A stretch of DNA of 59,004 nucleotides from Methylacidimicrobium fagopyrum. GTDB lineage: Bacteria; Verrucomicrobiota; Verrucomicrobiia; Limisphaerales; UBA11358. Location: the NCBI GenBank assembly GCA_026225255.1, contig JAMFSJ010000062.1, forward strand, positions 1-59,004, given 5' to 3'. The position numbers and the translations under genes are program-made. A model generated the notes under the pieces. That model was not told the DNA's origin, did not search any database, and worked only from the letters and a program-made list of their open reading frames with translations. Shown here in pieces: positions 17,272 through 26,653 of this stretch (positions within the stretch are counted from its first letter, which is position 1; every line of letters starts with the position of its first letter).

Positions 17272-18033
17272 ATGCCGAAGATTTCACTCGCCGCCGTTGT
17301 TAAACATTGCGACCAGACTTTGCGCACGCGCGACGTCGGCGATTACAGCGGCGCGGTGAATGGTTTGCAGATGGAAAATTCCGGCAGCGTCATCAAAATC
17401 GCCGCCGCTGTGGACGCGAGCATTACCACCATCAAGCTCGCCATCGCTGCGAAAGCTGATCTGCTCATCGTGCATCACGGATTATTTTGGAGCCCGCGCC
17501 AGCCGTGGACGGGTAAAAATTACGAACTGGTCCGTCTGCTCGCCGAAAATAACCTGGCCGTTTACAGTTCGCATTTACCGCTCGACGTTCATCCAAAACT
17601 CGGCAACAACGCTCAACTCGCCGCCGCGCTCGGCTTGAAAAAATTACAGCCGTTTTTTGAAAGCCATGGCCAGAAGATTGGATTGCAAACGCGTCAAAAA
17701 ATTTCCCGAACCGAACTCGCCCAAAAACTGGAACGCGCGACCGGCGTAAAACCAAAACTACTTCCCGGCGGAAACGAAACAAGCGAACGCATCGGCATCG
17801 TGACCGGCGGCGCGGGTGGCGAATTAAAACAGGCCGCGAGCGAAGGCGTGGACACCTTCATCACCGGCGAAGGCCCGCATTGGACGTTCGCGCTGGCGGA
17901 AGAATTGGGCGTGAACGTTTTTTACGGCGGCCATTACGCGACGGAAACATTTGGCGTCAAAGCATTGTCGGCGGAGCTCGCAAAGAAATTCAAACTGCCG
18001 TGGGAATTTTTGGATCATCCGACCGGGCTTTGA
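17272..18033 (+). CDS. NIF3/YbgI family dinuclear-metal protein (GTP cyclohydrolase 1 type 2-like)
   Basis: 253 residues from ATG 17272. Translation further upstream runs through the repeat element and is low-complexity, so it is excluded. Motifs are SGAVNGLQMEN, LLIVHHGLFW (metal-binding histidines near residues 68-69) and, near the C-terminus, GEGPHWTFALAEE and GGHYATETFGVKAL, which supply further ligands. The family is conserved but poorly characterised; metal-dependent hydrolase activity is the usual assignment. No partner gene explains its role here. Confidence 0.9.
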   Translation: MPKISLAAVVKHCDQTLRTRDVGDYSGAVNGLQMENSGSVIKIAAAVDASITTIKLAIAAKADLLIVHHGLFWSPRQPWTGKNYELVRLLAENNLAVYSSHLPLDVHPKLGNNAQLAAALGLKKLQPFFESHGQKIGLQTRQKISRTELAQKLERATGVKPKLLPGGNETSERIGIVTGGAGGELKQAASEGVDTFITGEGPHWTFALAEELGVNVFYGGHYATETFGVKALSAELAKKFKLPWEFLDHPTGL

Positions 18034-18124
18034 TATTATCGTGATTCCGTTAACCTTGGCCTGATCGGAACCGAGCCATGCTCAACGCTCTGCTCAAAAA
18101 AACGCGCACAGCCTAATAACCATT

Positions 18125-18634
18125 GTGGATTATCGAAAAACAATTTTAGACCAAACGGATCGGTTTCATTTGAACGCGGCTTCGGGTTGGCTCGGCTTGG
18201 GCGATTTTGATTCCGCCGGCGCTGAGCTGGAACAAATTTCGTCGCCGATGCAGGATCATCCCGAGGTGCTCTTGACGCAGATCGAAATTTGCGATGCGGG
18301 CAAAAAATGGAAATCACTTTTACCGGTCGCCGAAAAGATATTGCAGCAATTGCCCAAGCTCGATTCGGTTTGGATTCACCGCAGCTTTGCCTTACACGAA
18401 TTAAATCGGACGCAGGAAGCCTTTGACGCCTTACTGCCCGCCGCCAAGAAATTTCCGAAACGCTGGCTCATTCGCTATAACTTGGCGTGTTATTGTGCGC
18501 AGCTGGGGCAAGCGGACGAAGCACTGCGTTGGCTGCAACAAGCGATGAATCTCGCCAGCAAAAAGGAAATCAAAACGATGGCGTTGGGCGACCCGGATTT
18601 TGCGCCGTTGCGAAAAGAAATCCGCGCGCTTTAG
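18125..18634 (+). CDS. tetratricopeptide-repeat protein
   Basis: 169 residues from GTG 18125. Helical repeats with TPR spacing run through it: GWLGLGDFDSAGAELEQI, WIHRSFALHELNRTQEAF and NLACYCAQLGQADEALRWLQ. There is no signal peptide or TM, so it is probably a cytoplasmic scaffold. The ending LGDPDFAPLRKEIR resembles the last repeat of many small TPR proteins. Partner unknown. It lies downstream of the NIF3 gene (91 bases) on the same strand and converges with the methyltransferase at 18667. Confidence 0.75.
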   Translation: MDYRKTILDQTDRFHLNAASGWLGLGDFDSAGAELEQISSPMQDHPEVLLTQIEICDAGKKWKSLLPVAEKILQQLPKLDSVWIHRSFALHELNRTQEAFDALLPAAKKFPKRWLIRYNLACYCAQLGQADEALRWLQQAMNLASKKEIKTMALGDPDFAPLRKEIRAL

Positions 18635-18666
18635 AAAAGCATTTAGCCTGCGCTGCGTCCGACCAA

Positions 18667-19536
18667 TCAGTTTTTCCGGGTCTGGTCAGGAAAATACGTT
18701 TTGACGCCGGGTTTGAAAGCGGTGCCGATGCCGTCGCCGGGCCACCAATGATTTTTGGGCTGGTCTTGAAAATACAGAAAACTATAACCGATCCGTTGGG
18801 CAAATTGCAGGAGCTTGTCGGTCAGGAGGGAGTTGTCACTCATGACGATTGAAGCAGAGTGCAGGCGCGGTTCGATGGCGATGAATTCGGACCATTCGTA
18901 ATCCGGTTCGTGGCAGCTATCGTGCAGGAAAATATCGGTCGGCTGGTTGAATTTTTTGAGCGAAGCAATGGAGTCGCCGATGATGATCTGGCAATATTTT
19001 TTGTAAGGCTCGGCAAGCAAATGCCCGCAATCAGCGGCGATGTCGGTGGCGTAAACGATGCCGGGAAAGCCTTCCTTATCATTCTGCAACAACGCGGCGG
19101 CGATCACAGCGGTGCCGAGACCGCGATCCACTCCGGTTTCCACAATGACGCGTGGCTTGGTGGCGCGCACCAGCGCATACCAGCCGAGGCGTTTGCCGTA
19201 GCGCGGTTCGACATCGCAACTGTGCCGGTCGGGGCTGGCGAGCGTGCGTTCGATCAGTAATGAGCGCAAGGCTTGGTCGTTTTCCACTTCGCGGATGTAG
19301 CCTTCGATGACGGAAACTTCATGGCCCGTGACCACGGCGATGTAGCTGGCGAGATATTGCCCGTTCAATTCCGTCAGATTGTAAGTCCAATTATAATATT
19401 CTTTCGAGGTGAAAACCCAACCGAGCGCGAGTTTGAGCTGCCGGAACATGGGCGGCAAACCGAAAAGGACGAAACGAACGGGAATCATCAACAACCGGCC
19501 GACGGCGGTGTAGCGGACAAAAGAACGGATGGACAT
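18667..19536 (-). CDS. class I SAM-dependent methyltransferase (Methyltransf_24-like)
   Basis: 289 residues. A hydrophobic N-terminal stretch (residues 10-35) suggests membrane association. The SAM-binding region is VIVETGVDRGLGTAVIA at about residues 130-146, then YATDIAADCGHLLAEPYKK and IFLHDSCHEPDYEWSE, typical of glycan or natural-product O-methyltransferases. It opens the surface-polysaccharide region and lies downstream of a glycosyltransferase on the same strand, so modification of a glycan residue is likely. The acceptor is unknown. Confidence 0.75.
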   Translation of the reverse strand: MSIRSFVRYTAVGRLLMIPVRFVLFGLPPMFRQLKLALGWVFTSKEYYNWTYNLTELNGQYLASYIAVVTGHEVSVIEGYIREVENDQALRSLLIERTLASPDRHSCDVEPRYGKRLGWYALVRATKPRVIVETGVDRGLGTAVIAAALLQNDKEGFPGIVYATDIAADCGHLLAEPYKKYCQIIIGDSIASLKKFNQPTDIFLHDSCHEPDYEWSEFIAIEPRLHSASIVMSDNSLLTDKLLQFAQRIGYSFLYFQDQPKNHWWPGDGIGTAFKPGVKTYFPDQTRKN

Positions 19537-19632
19537 AATTATAAAATCAATGTTGGTTTCGCGTTTTGAACTGGCGCGGATTTTGGCGGAAGCGGTTAAT
19601 AATGAAAAGGATTTTCAGGCTGATACGACCGT

Positions 19633-20823
19633 TCAACGGGCGCGTTCTTGAGCGCATTTTTGAAACAGCGCAACCAGTTCTGCGTAAATTTTTTGACGGT
19701 CAACTTTCTGGCGAAGATGCGTGGCGGCTCCGGGTGGAAGTTGGTTGCCGTGAATGAAAAATTTCACTTTCTCGGCGAGCTCATCCAGATTTTGCACGAT
19801 GAAACCGTTGACGCCGTTATCAATCATGTCATTGCAACCGGCGATGTCAAAGGCGACGACCGGCAGGCCGAGGGCTTGCGATTCCAAAACATTGTAGGGA
19901 TAGCCTTCCCATTTGGCGGTGGTGATGAAAAGGTCGCCTTGCCGATAGGCGTCGGCCATTTGCTGGTTGGCGACGTGACCCCAGAATTTTACGTTCGGCC
20001 ATTTCTTTTGGCACTCGAGAATCAAGGGCTTGAGTTCGCCATCGCCACAGATATTCCAAACAATCTGGTCTTGGTGCGCGGGATTGATTTTGTCGATGAG
20101 CCGCACGAGATCGTTGACGCCCTTTTGTTCCACCAAACGGCCGACCCAGATGAGGTTAAATTTTTCCTGATCCAACTTGCCCGCAAACGGAAACTGATCC
20201 GCATTCGCGGCAAAGGTTTCAAAGTTGAACGGATAATAAATTTTTTCGACGCGCCGCTTGGGAAATTGCCGCGACAGGGCTTTCAGCGTGAAATTATTGA
20301 TCACGTGATAGCCGGTGACGCCGCTCGCCAGCCAGTTGTAGAAGAACGAGGTGAAAAGGAGATTATGCAGCTTGGCGTGCAACTTTTCCGCGATGGGATA
20401 AACGTGCGGGATATGGCAACCGAAAATGATCGGCGGCACTTTGCGATAGCCCATGACAAACTTGAAGAAAAACGGCTCGGTGATGTCGTTCCGCGAATAG
20501 ACGACATCGTAGTCCTGAAAGCGTTGGACGAGTTCGCCAAAGGTGCGGCATTTGAAATAGTTCGCCTTGCCGAGCTTGGCCTTGATGGATTCGTAGGATT
20601 CGCGATACAACAATTTCGGGTCGAATTTTTTGCCGAAATAAACGTTGTGCAACTTACCGTATTTCAAGTTGAAGGCATCGTCCATCGTAAAAATATCCAC
20701 TTGCACGCCTTCCAATTCTGAAAGGTCGTGCGCGGTCTCGATGAAATATTTTTCCAACCCGCCGCCGATTTCCAGCAGCGTCGCCGCGTAGTAGGCGACG
20801 CGGATTTTTGGTTTAGAGTTCAC
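19633..20823 (-). CDS. glycosyltransferase family 4 (GT-B fold)
   Basis: 396 residues from GTG 20823. The N-terminal acceptor domain starts with IRVAYYAATLLEIGGGLEKY. The C-terminal donor domain has NLIWVGRLVEQKGVNDLVRL, CGDGELKPLILECQ and the nucleotide-sugar EX7E-like segment KWEGYPYNVLESQALGLPVV. It would transfer a sugar from an NDP donor onto a lipid-linked or polysaccharide acceptor at the cytoplasmic face. It lies 21 bases downstream of the large membrane protein and 96 bases upstream of the methyltransferase. Confidence 0.88.
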   Translation of the reverse strand: MNSKPKIRVAYYAATLLEIGGGLEKYFIETAHDLSELEGVQVDIFTMDDAFNLKYGKLHNVYFGKKFDPKLLYRESYESIKAKLGKANYFKCRTFGELVQRFQDYDVVYSRNDITEPFFFKFVMGYRKVPPIIFGCHIPHVYPIAEKLHAKLHNLLFTSFFYNWLASGVTGYHVINNFTLKALSRQFPKRRVEKIYYPFNFETFAANADQFPFAGKLDQEKFNLIWVGRLVEQKGVNDLVRLIDKINPAHQDQIVWNICGDGELKPLILECQKKWPNVKFWGHVANQQMADAYRQGDLFITTAKWEGYPYNVLESQALGLPVVAFDIAGCNDMIDNGVNGFIVQNLDELAEKVKFFIHGNQLPPGAATHLRQKVDRQKIYAELVALFQKCAQERAR

Positions 20824-20844
20824 GGGTTGATCGCCATCGCCAGA

Positions 20845-23664
20845 TTAGGTTGCCGGTTGGCGACGGGTCAAAAGGAACAGCAGGCCGGACAGGATCAACC
20901 CGACGATGAACGCGGCCAGCGTGATGTAAAGCGGCTTGTTGGGCATTCTGAATTGAAATTTCACCGTGTGCATGCCGGGGGCCAGATAAACACCGCGCAT
21001 GATGTAATTACAACGCAATAGTTCCGCGGGTTTACCATCCACGGTGACGTGCCATTGCGGATCATATTTGTCGTTGAGCAACAAAACGGAAGGCGTGGTA
21101 GCGTTCGCGGTGAGCACGATATCTCTCGGCGAATAGCTTTTGAATTCGACCGTGCCGGGATTTTGATTGGTTCCACCGTTGACAGCGAAGGCGGGCAACG
21201 GGGCGGCCAGCAGGACAGTTTGTTGCGGATCAAAGGCGGGCGACGCCAATTCTTTCAAGGTCAGAAAATCATTGGTGCCGATCGTGGCCAAAGTTTTCAA
21301 TTCATCAACCCGCAGACCGTTGGTGGTGAAGTTTTTGATGTCGGCCAAACTATTCGTTTGCCAGTTGGCGTAAAGTTTGACGCGCGGCAAAACACCGGTG
21401 AAATCGAAGAGCGCCAGATCGCCATCGGGACTCGGAGTCACGGTGAGCTGCTCATAACTGGTCGCTTGCGTGACGCCAGGTTTGGCGATGACATCGAAGC
21501 GTTGCGCGATGTGGAAGCGGCCTTTGCCGGGATCAAGCTGCGTATTGAGCACGTTTAAAAATCCGGCCGCACCGAGCAGGTAACGCGTGTTAGTGAGTTC
21601 CCAACGACGGGCGAAGAGTGATATTTTGTCTTCGGCGCTGGGATGAAAGGTTCCCCAATAGGCCAGGACATTTTCCGGCACGCGTGGCATTTGAATGACG
21701 TCGAGCGATTGGATGTTGTAATACGGGAAATGTTGTTGCGACCATTCGATGCCATAAATGCCGCCAAACGCGTTGTCGTAGCCGCGCAATTGGGATTGAG
21801 CCTCAAACGGCAGGACGGCGACGCGATTTTCGTAAGATTTTTGGCGCAGGAAATCTTCGATCGGATTGAGCGAGCCAACTTCGTATTTATTTTTGTAATC
21901 CCAATGGATGACATACGGCAGATCGGCGCGGACGAGATCAAAAACCAGTAATGAGCCCAGCAGCCACGCGCCGATTTTGAAACGTGGACCGGCGAAATAA
22001 CCGGCCATAAATAGCGCGACCAACCCGATGGCGATGGCAAATAAAACCAGGAACCAACCGGCTTGGCTGATGCTGAAAGCCGCTACTTCATCTGCGCTGG
22101 GCATGTGGCCAGCGTGTTCAGGATCAGGCATGCCGACTTTTTGGAGGTATTGAATGAGCTCCGGTTTGTGGGAGATATACAGGCACCAGCCAATGACGCA
22201 GGCGATGAAAATTCCGGCGCCGGCAAAAATCAATTTACGGTCGAACCCGGCAGCTTTTTTCCACCAGCTTTGCCAGTGCGCTACCAGACCGGCAGACGTT
22301 GACGCCGTCGGTGCCAGCTGGCGTTGCGACAGGGCGTTGACACCATAGGCAAACAAAATGACGGCTGCCCACGAAAAAAAGAACAGGAACTTGGCAGGGT
22401 TACGGATAGTGGAAAAATAGGGCAGTTGATACAATGCCCCGTAAAACATCGGGGCGAAACGTCCCCAAGCAATCGGTAAACACACGATTAAAACGAAGGT
22501 CCAAAACCAGATGGATTTTTTTTGCGCGCTGGAAAAAGGTGAGTTTTGCCGCCGTAATGATTGGGCAATCGTCCAGCCCGCCAGCAGTAAAACGAGTATG
22601 CCAGTGTAATTTTCACCGCCGGTGAAACGCATGGAATAGCCTGGTCCAGAAGGTGGCTGGCCAGGCGCGCCGCTGTCAAAGAAACGGTCAATTGCCGGGG
22701 TGCGGCCGGCGCCGCCCCAATTAACGCCGCCGCGATAAGCGTCTTGTAAGAGGGGCATCATGTTGTCCGGCGTGTCCATCTTGTAACCAAACAGGCCGGG
22801 GACAAATAAGCCGAACGTCTCGATTTTTGGCAGGCTCCATTGCGTGGCCCCATCCCAGTTGGCGGCTTTGGTCGCCTCATCTTGGGCGGTGCCCGCAATA
22901 CCTTGGATTTGCGTGCCTACCAGCGCGGTGACGGTTTGGCAGGCAATAAAACCGGCAAAAACCGCCACAATTGCCACGCGTCCGACGCCGCGAGCCGTTT
23001 TGACTACGAAACTTCCGTCCGCATCCGTTACGGCCCGATAAAAAACAAACGCCGCGATGAACAAGCTGTAAAGGGCGCCCACATCCGCGGCTTCGATGAC
23101 GTTGATGCCCACGCACAAACCAGCGAGGGCAAATTGAATCAAACGGGTTAACACCGAATTTTGACGGTTGTCGGCGACGATCAGCGCTAAGGCAAAGAAA
23201 TCCATGCCGAGGGCAATTTGATGCGAGGCCGTGCCCCAGCAAGCATCTTGGAAAAAAGAGGAATTCAACGCGGCTGCCAACGCGCCCAGCATGGCGGCGA
23301 ATGGAGTGAATTTTAATTGCCGAAAAAATGTCCAAGCCCCCAGGCCGACGATAAACAAGGCGATGGGGGCTAGAAATTTAGCGTAGCCCACCGGACCGCC
23401 AAACCATGCAATCAACGCGGTGATACTCGGCGCAAAGGTTCCACCGTTGATCCCGATATCATTCAAATCGATCCACATGCCGGTGAATGCCGCGGGCAAT
23501 TTCAGCCAGTCGGTATTTTGTTGGCCCAAAGGACCGTCGTTGGAAAAATGGACATAATCCGGCAGGAAACTGCGCCAGAAAATAATGGCCAAAACCGTCA
23601 AGAGCACCACCGGCCCCCAAAGCTGCCAGGCAACTTTCGGAGAATTGTTTTTTGGTTGATTCAT
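20845..23664 (-). CDS. large multi-spanning membrane protein, YfhO/GT-C-like
   Basis: 939 residues. The first ~560 hold roughly a dozen hydrophobic segments with a GT-C-like first loop (SFLPDYVHFSNDGPLGQQNT). A long soluble, probably extracytoplasmic part runs to residue ~900 (YDNAFGGIYGIEWSQQHF, then TTPSVLLLNDKYDPQWHVTV) and a final TM ends in RRQPAT. This matches the YfhO type of membrane proteins, which modify surface glycans with lipid-linked sugars. The segment WHVTVDGKPAELLRCNYIMR is the recurrent C-terminal element of that family. Substrate unknown. It is divergent from the epimerase at 23811. Confidence 0.8.
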   Translation of the reverse strand: MNQPKNNSPKVAWQLWGPVVLLTVLAIIFWRSFLPDYVHFSNDGPLGQQNTDWLKLPAAFTGMWIDLNDIGINGGTFAPSITALIAWFGGPVGYAKFLAPIALFIVGLGAWTFFRQLKFTPFAAMLGALAAALNSSFFQDACWGTASHQIALGMDFFALALIVADNRQNSVLTRLIQFALAGLCVGINVIEAADVGALYSLFIAAFVFYRAVTDADGSFVVKTARGVGRVAIVAVFAGFIACQTVTALVGTQIQGIAGTAQDEATKAANWDGATQWSLPKIETFGLFVPGLFGYKMDTPDNMMPLLQDAYRGGVNWGGAGRTPAIDRFFDSGAPGQPPSGPGYSMRFTGGENYTGILVLLLAGWTIAQSLRRQNSPFSSAQKKSIWFWTFVLIVCLPIAWGRFAPMFYGALYQLPYFSTIRNPAKFLFFFSWAAVILFAYGVNALSQRQLAPTASTSAGLVAHWQSWWKKAAGFDRKLIFAGAGIFIACVIGWCLYISHKPELIQYLQKVGMPDPEHAGHMPSADEVAAFSISQAGWFLVLFAIAIGLVALFMAGYFAGPRFKIGAWLLGSLLVFDLVRADLPYVIHWDYKNKYEVGSLNPIEDFLRQKSYENRVAVLPFEAQSQLRGYDNAFGGIYGIEWSQQHFPYYNIQSLDVIQMPRVPENVLAYWGTFHPSAEDKISLFARRWELTNTRYLLGAAGFLNVLNTQLDPGKGRFHIAQRFDVIAKPGVTQATSYEQLTVTPSPDGDLALFDFTGVLPRVKLYANWQTNSLADIKNFTTNGLRVDELKTLATIGTNDFLTLKELASPAFDPQQTVLLAAPLPAFAVNGGTNQNPGTVEFKSYSPRDIVLTANATTPSVLLLNDKYDPQWHVTVDGKPAELLRCNYIMRGVYLAPGMHTVKFQFRMPNKPLYITLAAFIVGLILSGLLFLLTRRQPAT

Positions 23665-23674
23665 GAATTTATAT

Positions 23675-23703
23675 CAGTCTGTCGCAATTAAAAAGACAGA
23701 CTG
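23675..23703. promoter_or_regulatory. 9-bp inverted repeat in a divergent promoter region
   Basis: CAGTCTGTC (23675-23683) and GACAGACTG (23695-23703) pair perfectly around an 11-nt AT-rich centre. The repeat lies 11 bases before the start of the YfhO-like gene and about 107 bases before the epimerase, where an operator or leader hairpin would sit. No T-tract supports a terminator. Function is inferred from position only. Confidence 0.35.
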
Positions 23704-23810
23704 AAGCTGGTAATCTTGATTATGCCGGTCATCAGTGTCAAGACAGCTACGTCGGAGCATAGTTCAAAAAAATGTCGCTTCAGGCCGGTTGGTTGCATAG
23801 ATTTATCGGA

Positions 23811-24824
23811 ATGAATTCACAAGTTTTAGTGACCGGCGTGGCTGGTTTCATTGGTTCACACGTGGCGGCGCATTTGTTGAAACAAGGACATCAAGTAGTC
23901 GGGCTAGATGATTTGAGCGGTGGTTTTCGCGATCATGTGCCGGCAGGTGTCAAATTCATTGAAGGTTCGATCACGGATACCGCGCTGGTGCAAAAGATTT
24001 TTGCCGAACATAAGTTCGAGCACGTTTTCCATCTCGCGGCTTACGCGGCTGAAGGCTTGAGCCATTTCATCAAGCATTTCAATTACACCAACAATTTGCT
24101 GGGCAGCGTTAATCTCATCAACGCTTCAGTGAATCATGGTGTGAAATGTTTTGTTTTCACGTCGTCCATCGCCGTTTACGGTCGCAATCAGTTGCCGATG
24201 ACGGAAGCCGCCGTGCCGCAACCGGAAGATCCGTATGGCATCGCCAAATACGCGGTGGAACTTGATCTCAAGGAAGCCCACGAGATGTTTGGGATGAACT
24301 ATGTGATTTTCCGGCCGCACAATGTTTATGGGGAGAATCAAAATCTGGGTGATCGCTACCGGAATGTGATTGGAATTTTCATGAACCAGATCATGCAAGA
24401 TCAGCCGATGACGATTTTTGGGGATGGCTCACAGACGCGGGCATTCAGTTACATTGACGATGTGGCCCCGGTGATCGCCGCGAGCAGTGCGCGTCCGGCG
24501 TGTTATAATCAGGTTTACAACGTGGGCGCGGACAAGCCGTATTCAGTAAGTGAACTAGCCACGGTAGTGGCGCAGGCCATGGGCGTGGCTCCCCAAATCA
24601 AGAAATTGGCAGCGCGCAATGAAGTGGAGCATGCGTATTCTGCACATGAGAAAGTGCATCAACATTTTGACGACCTGATCAAAAATGTTTCGCTGGAAGA
24701 AGGCGTGCGTCGCATGGCGATTTGGGCCAAGAAAACCGGCGCCCGGCAGGGGCAACCGTTTGAAGGCATTGAAGTGCGAAAAAATCTACCAGCGTCGTGG
24801 GCCGCACTGGAAAAAATTAGTTAA
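23811..24824 (+). CDS. NAD-dependent epimerase/dehydratase (UDP-glucose 4-epimerase-like)
   Basis: 337 residues from ATG 23811. An upstream in-frame codon adds 13 residues before the Rossmann start and is less likely. Motifs: NAD site VTGVAGFIGSHVAAHLL, FTSSIAVYG and the catalytic YGIAKYAVE (YxxxK), with the substrate-loop pattern FRPHNVYGENQNLGDRYRNV. An extended-SDR sugar nucleotide epimerase, it probably interconverts UDP-sugars for the adjacent glycan genes. Exact sugar unknown. Followed after 19 bases by a methyltransferase on the same strand. Confidence 0.88.
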   Translation: MNSQVLVTGVAGFIGSHVAAHLLKQGHQVVGLDDLSGGFRDHVPAGVKFIEGSITDTALVQKIFAEHKFEHVFHLAAYAAEGLSHFIKHFNYTNNLLGSVNLINASVNHGVKCFVFTSSIAVYGRNQLPMTEAAVPQPEDPYGIAKYAVELDLKEAHEMFGMNYVIFRPHNVYGENQNLGDRYRNVIGIFMNQIMQDQPMTIFGDGSQTRAFSYIDDVAPVIAASSARPACYNQVYNVGADKPYSVSELATVVAQAMGVAPQIKKLAARNEVEHAYSAHEKVHQHFDDLIKNVSLEEGVRRMAIWAKKTGARQGQPFEGIEVRKNLPASWAALEKIS

Positions 24825-24843
24825 TTCACCACGAAACGAGTTT

Positions 24844-25500
24844 ATGCGAAGCCGAATAGATTTAATGACGATGGCGCTCAAGGCGGGCAATGATCCCAAT
24901 CAGATATTGGTCAAACTGGCCTTGCGCAAAGCCTTGATGGGTTGTGAAAGTGTATTGGATATTGGTTGCGGAGTTACTCCCACCATGCGTCAGTTGGGGG
25001 TTCCGCAAAGCGTGGGCGCGGAAGGTTACGCCCCGTCATTTTTAGAAGCCAAACGCCAAAATACTCATGATCAGCTAGTGCAATGCGATATTCGTGAGCT
25101 TGAAAAACAATTTCAACCGCGTCAATTTGATGCCTGTGTGGCTCTTGACGTCATTGAACATCTCACCAAATCCGATGGGTTGAAGCTCATGGCGGACATG
25201 GAAAAAATCGCCAAAAAACGAGTTATATTTTTTACTCCCAGCGGCTTTTTACCGCAGCACCACGCCAGCAATGATGATTTGCAAGAGCATCTTTCTGGTT
25301 GGGAAGCTGCCGAAATGGAGCAGAAAGGTTATCAGGTTACCGGCTTGCTTGGCCCCAAGAGCTTACGCGGGGAATATCATGCTTTAAAATATCGGCCGGC
25401 TGCTTTTTGGGCGCTGGCTTCGATGGCGGGGCAATTCCTGTCGAGCAAAAACAATCCCGCCAAGGCGGCCGCAATTCTTTGCGTAAAAAATCTTACTTGA
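24844..25500 (+). CDS. SAM-dependent methyltransferase
   Basis: 218 residues from ATG 24844; longer readings overlap the epimerase. The SAM site is VLDIGCGVTPTMRQLG at about residues 38-53, followed by CVALDVIEHLTKSDGLKL, the DVIEH element of Methyltransf_11/23-type enzymes. The C-terminal half contains FFTPSGFLPQHHASNDDLQE. It is likely a methyltransferase acting on a sugar or lipid carrier, co-transcribed with the epimerase. Acceptor unknown. The 153 bases after it hold only a weak GC-rich hairpin (25629-25649). Confidence 0.75.
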   Translation: MRSRIDLMTMALKAGNDPNQILVKLALRKALMGCESVLDIGCGVTPTMRQLGVPQSVGAEGYAPSFLEAKRQNTHDQLVQCDIRELEKQFQPRQFDACVALDVIEHLTKSDGLKLMADMEKIAKKRVIFFTPSGFLPQHHASNDDLQEHLSGWEAAEMEQKGYQVTGLLGPKSLRGEYHALKYRPAAFWALASMAGQFLSSKNNPAKAAAILCVKNLT

Positions 25501-25653
25501 ATGGCGGGTAGGCCAGAATTAATCAATCCTTTCCAAGCTAATGGGCGCGGTCTCAAACCATTCGCTCGGTTTTTATGCGGATACCCATTTTGTAAGCCAA
25601 CGGACCGTAAGAAATGAAATAATTACGTGCCGCCAGTCAAAGCGGCGGCGCTG

Positions 25654-26649
25654 TCAGTTTGTCGGCGGTTTTATTTTTTGAAAATAATCCTGATACCATT
25701 GGCACGTGCGGGATAATCCGTCGGCCAATGAAATGCGGCTGGACCAGCCAAGGATTTCGCTTTCCCGTTCCGGCGTGTAAAACGTATCAATCCGAGCTTC
25801 CGCTGATTCATTCAAAACTTGCGGCTCCAAATCGGGCCGGCCGGCGATACGGGCGATCTCTTTTACCATCGTCAACACGCTGGTGCCAATGCCGGTGGTG
25901 GCGCGAAATAATTGCCCCGCCACAGCCGCATCCGTCATGCGTTCGCCAATGGCGAGAAAGGCGGCGACGACATCTTCGACATAGACATAATCGCGTTGTA
26001 ACAATCCATTGCTGCGGATGACCGGGCGTTCGCCCCGCAGAATGGTGCGGGTCATTTCCGGCACGAGCCGGTTCCAATTGAAATCGCCGCCGCCGTAAAT
26101 ATTATCCAATCGTAATACCGTCGCCGGAATGCCAGCCGTATCAAAATAGGTCTGCGTGATCAATTCCGCGGCGGCTTTGGAAACCATGTAGGCATGTTGT
26201 TTGCGAACTTTGCCGGGCCGGAAACAATCTTCGACTTCTTTGCTGGAAGAAATAATCGCGCATACGGGATGTGACATTTTTCGGCACGCTTCCAAAATAG
26301 TGTATGTCCCGCGCGTGTTCGTCTCAAAGATGGCGTAAGGCGATATGCTGGAACCGGTGTTCGTATTGATGGCGGCCAGATGATAAACAGTGTCGATCTT
26401 GGCGGCGTGCAAATGGCGGGTGATTTGGTCGAGGTTCGTGACCTCGCCCGACACGCGCTCAACTCCGGCAATGGGTGCCAACACCGGACGATCCGAATTA
26501 CCCCCATCGGCACGGGTCAGGGCGTGAACCGTGGCTCCGCGCCCGGCTAAAGCTTGCACCAACCAGCGACCGACAAAACCGTCCGCACCAGTGACCAGCA
26601 CACGCCGGGCGGCCCAATCGTGACTGGTCACAGCGTTCGGACGGTTCAC
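25654..26649 (-). CDS. NAD-dependent epimerase/reductase of deoxysugar synthesis
   Basis: 331 residues from GTG 26649, four bases after the stop of the C-methyltransferase; longer forms overlap that gene. The Rossmann motif is VLVTGADGFVGRWLVQAL, with IISSSKEVEDCF and a catalytic YMVSKAAAE (YxxxK). The pattern resembles extended SDRs that act as 4-ketoreductases or epimerases on NDP-4-keto-6-deoxyhexoses. It follows the C-methyltransferase, rfbG and rfbF on the same strand. It probably finishes a C-methylated CDP-6-deoxyhexose; the stereochemistry cannot be read. Confidence 0.8.
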   Translation of the reverse strand: MNRPNAVTSHDWAARRVLVTGADGFVGRWLVQALAGRGATVHALTRADGGNSDRPVLAPIAGVERVSGEVTNLDQITRHLHAAKIDTVYHLAAINTNTGSSISPYAIFETNTRGTYTILEACRKMSHPVCAIISSSKEVEDCFRPGKVRKQHAYMVSKAAAELITQTYFDTAGIPATVLRLDNIYGGGDFNWNRLVPEMTRTILRGERPVIRSNGLLQRDYVYVEDVVAAFLAIGERMTDAAVAGQLFRATTGIGTSVLTMVKEIARIAGRPDLEPQVLNESAEARIDTFYTPERESEILGWSSRISLADGLSRTCQWYQDYFQKIKPPTN

Positions 26650-26653
26650 GGTT

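Noticed and set aside
25629..25649. GCCGCC/GGCGGC hairpin between convergent genes as a terminator
   Set aside because: Only 6 bp with a 9-nt loop and no T-tract on either strand; too weak to call.
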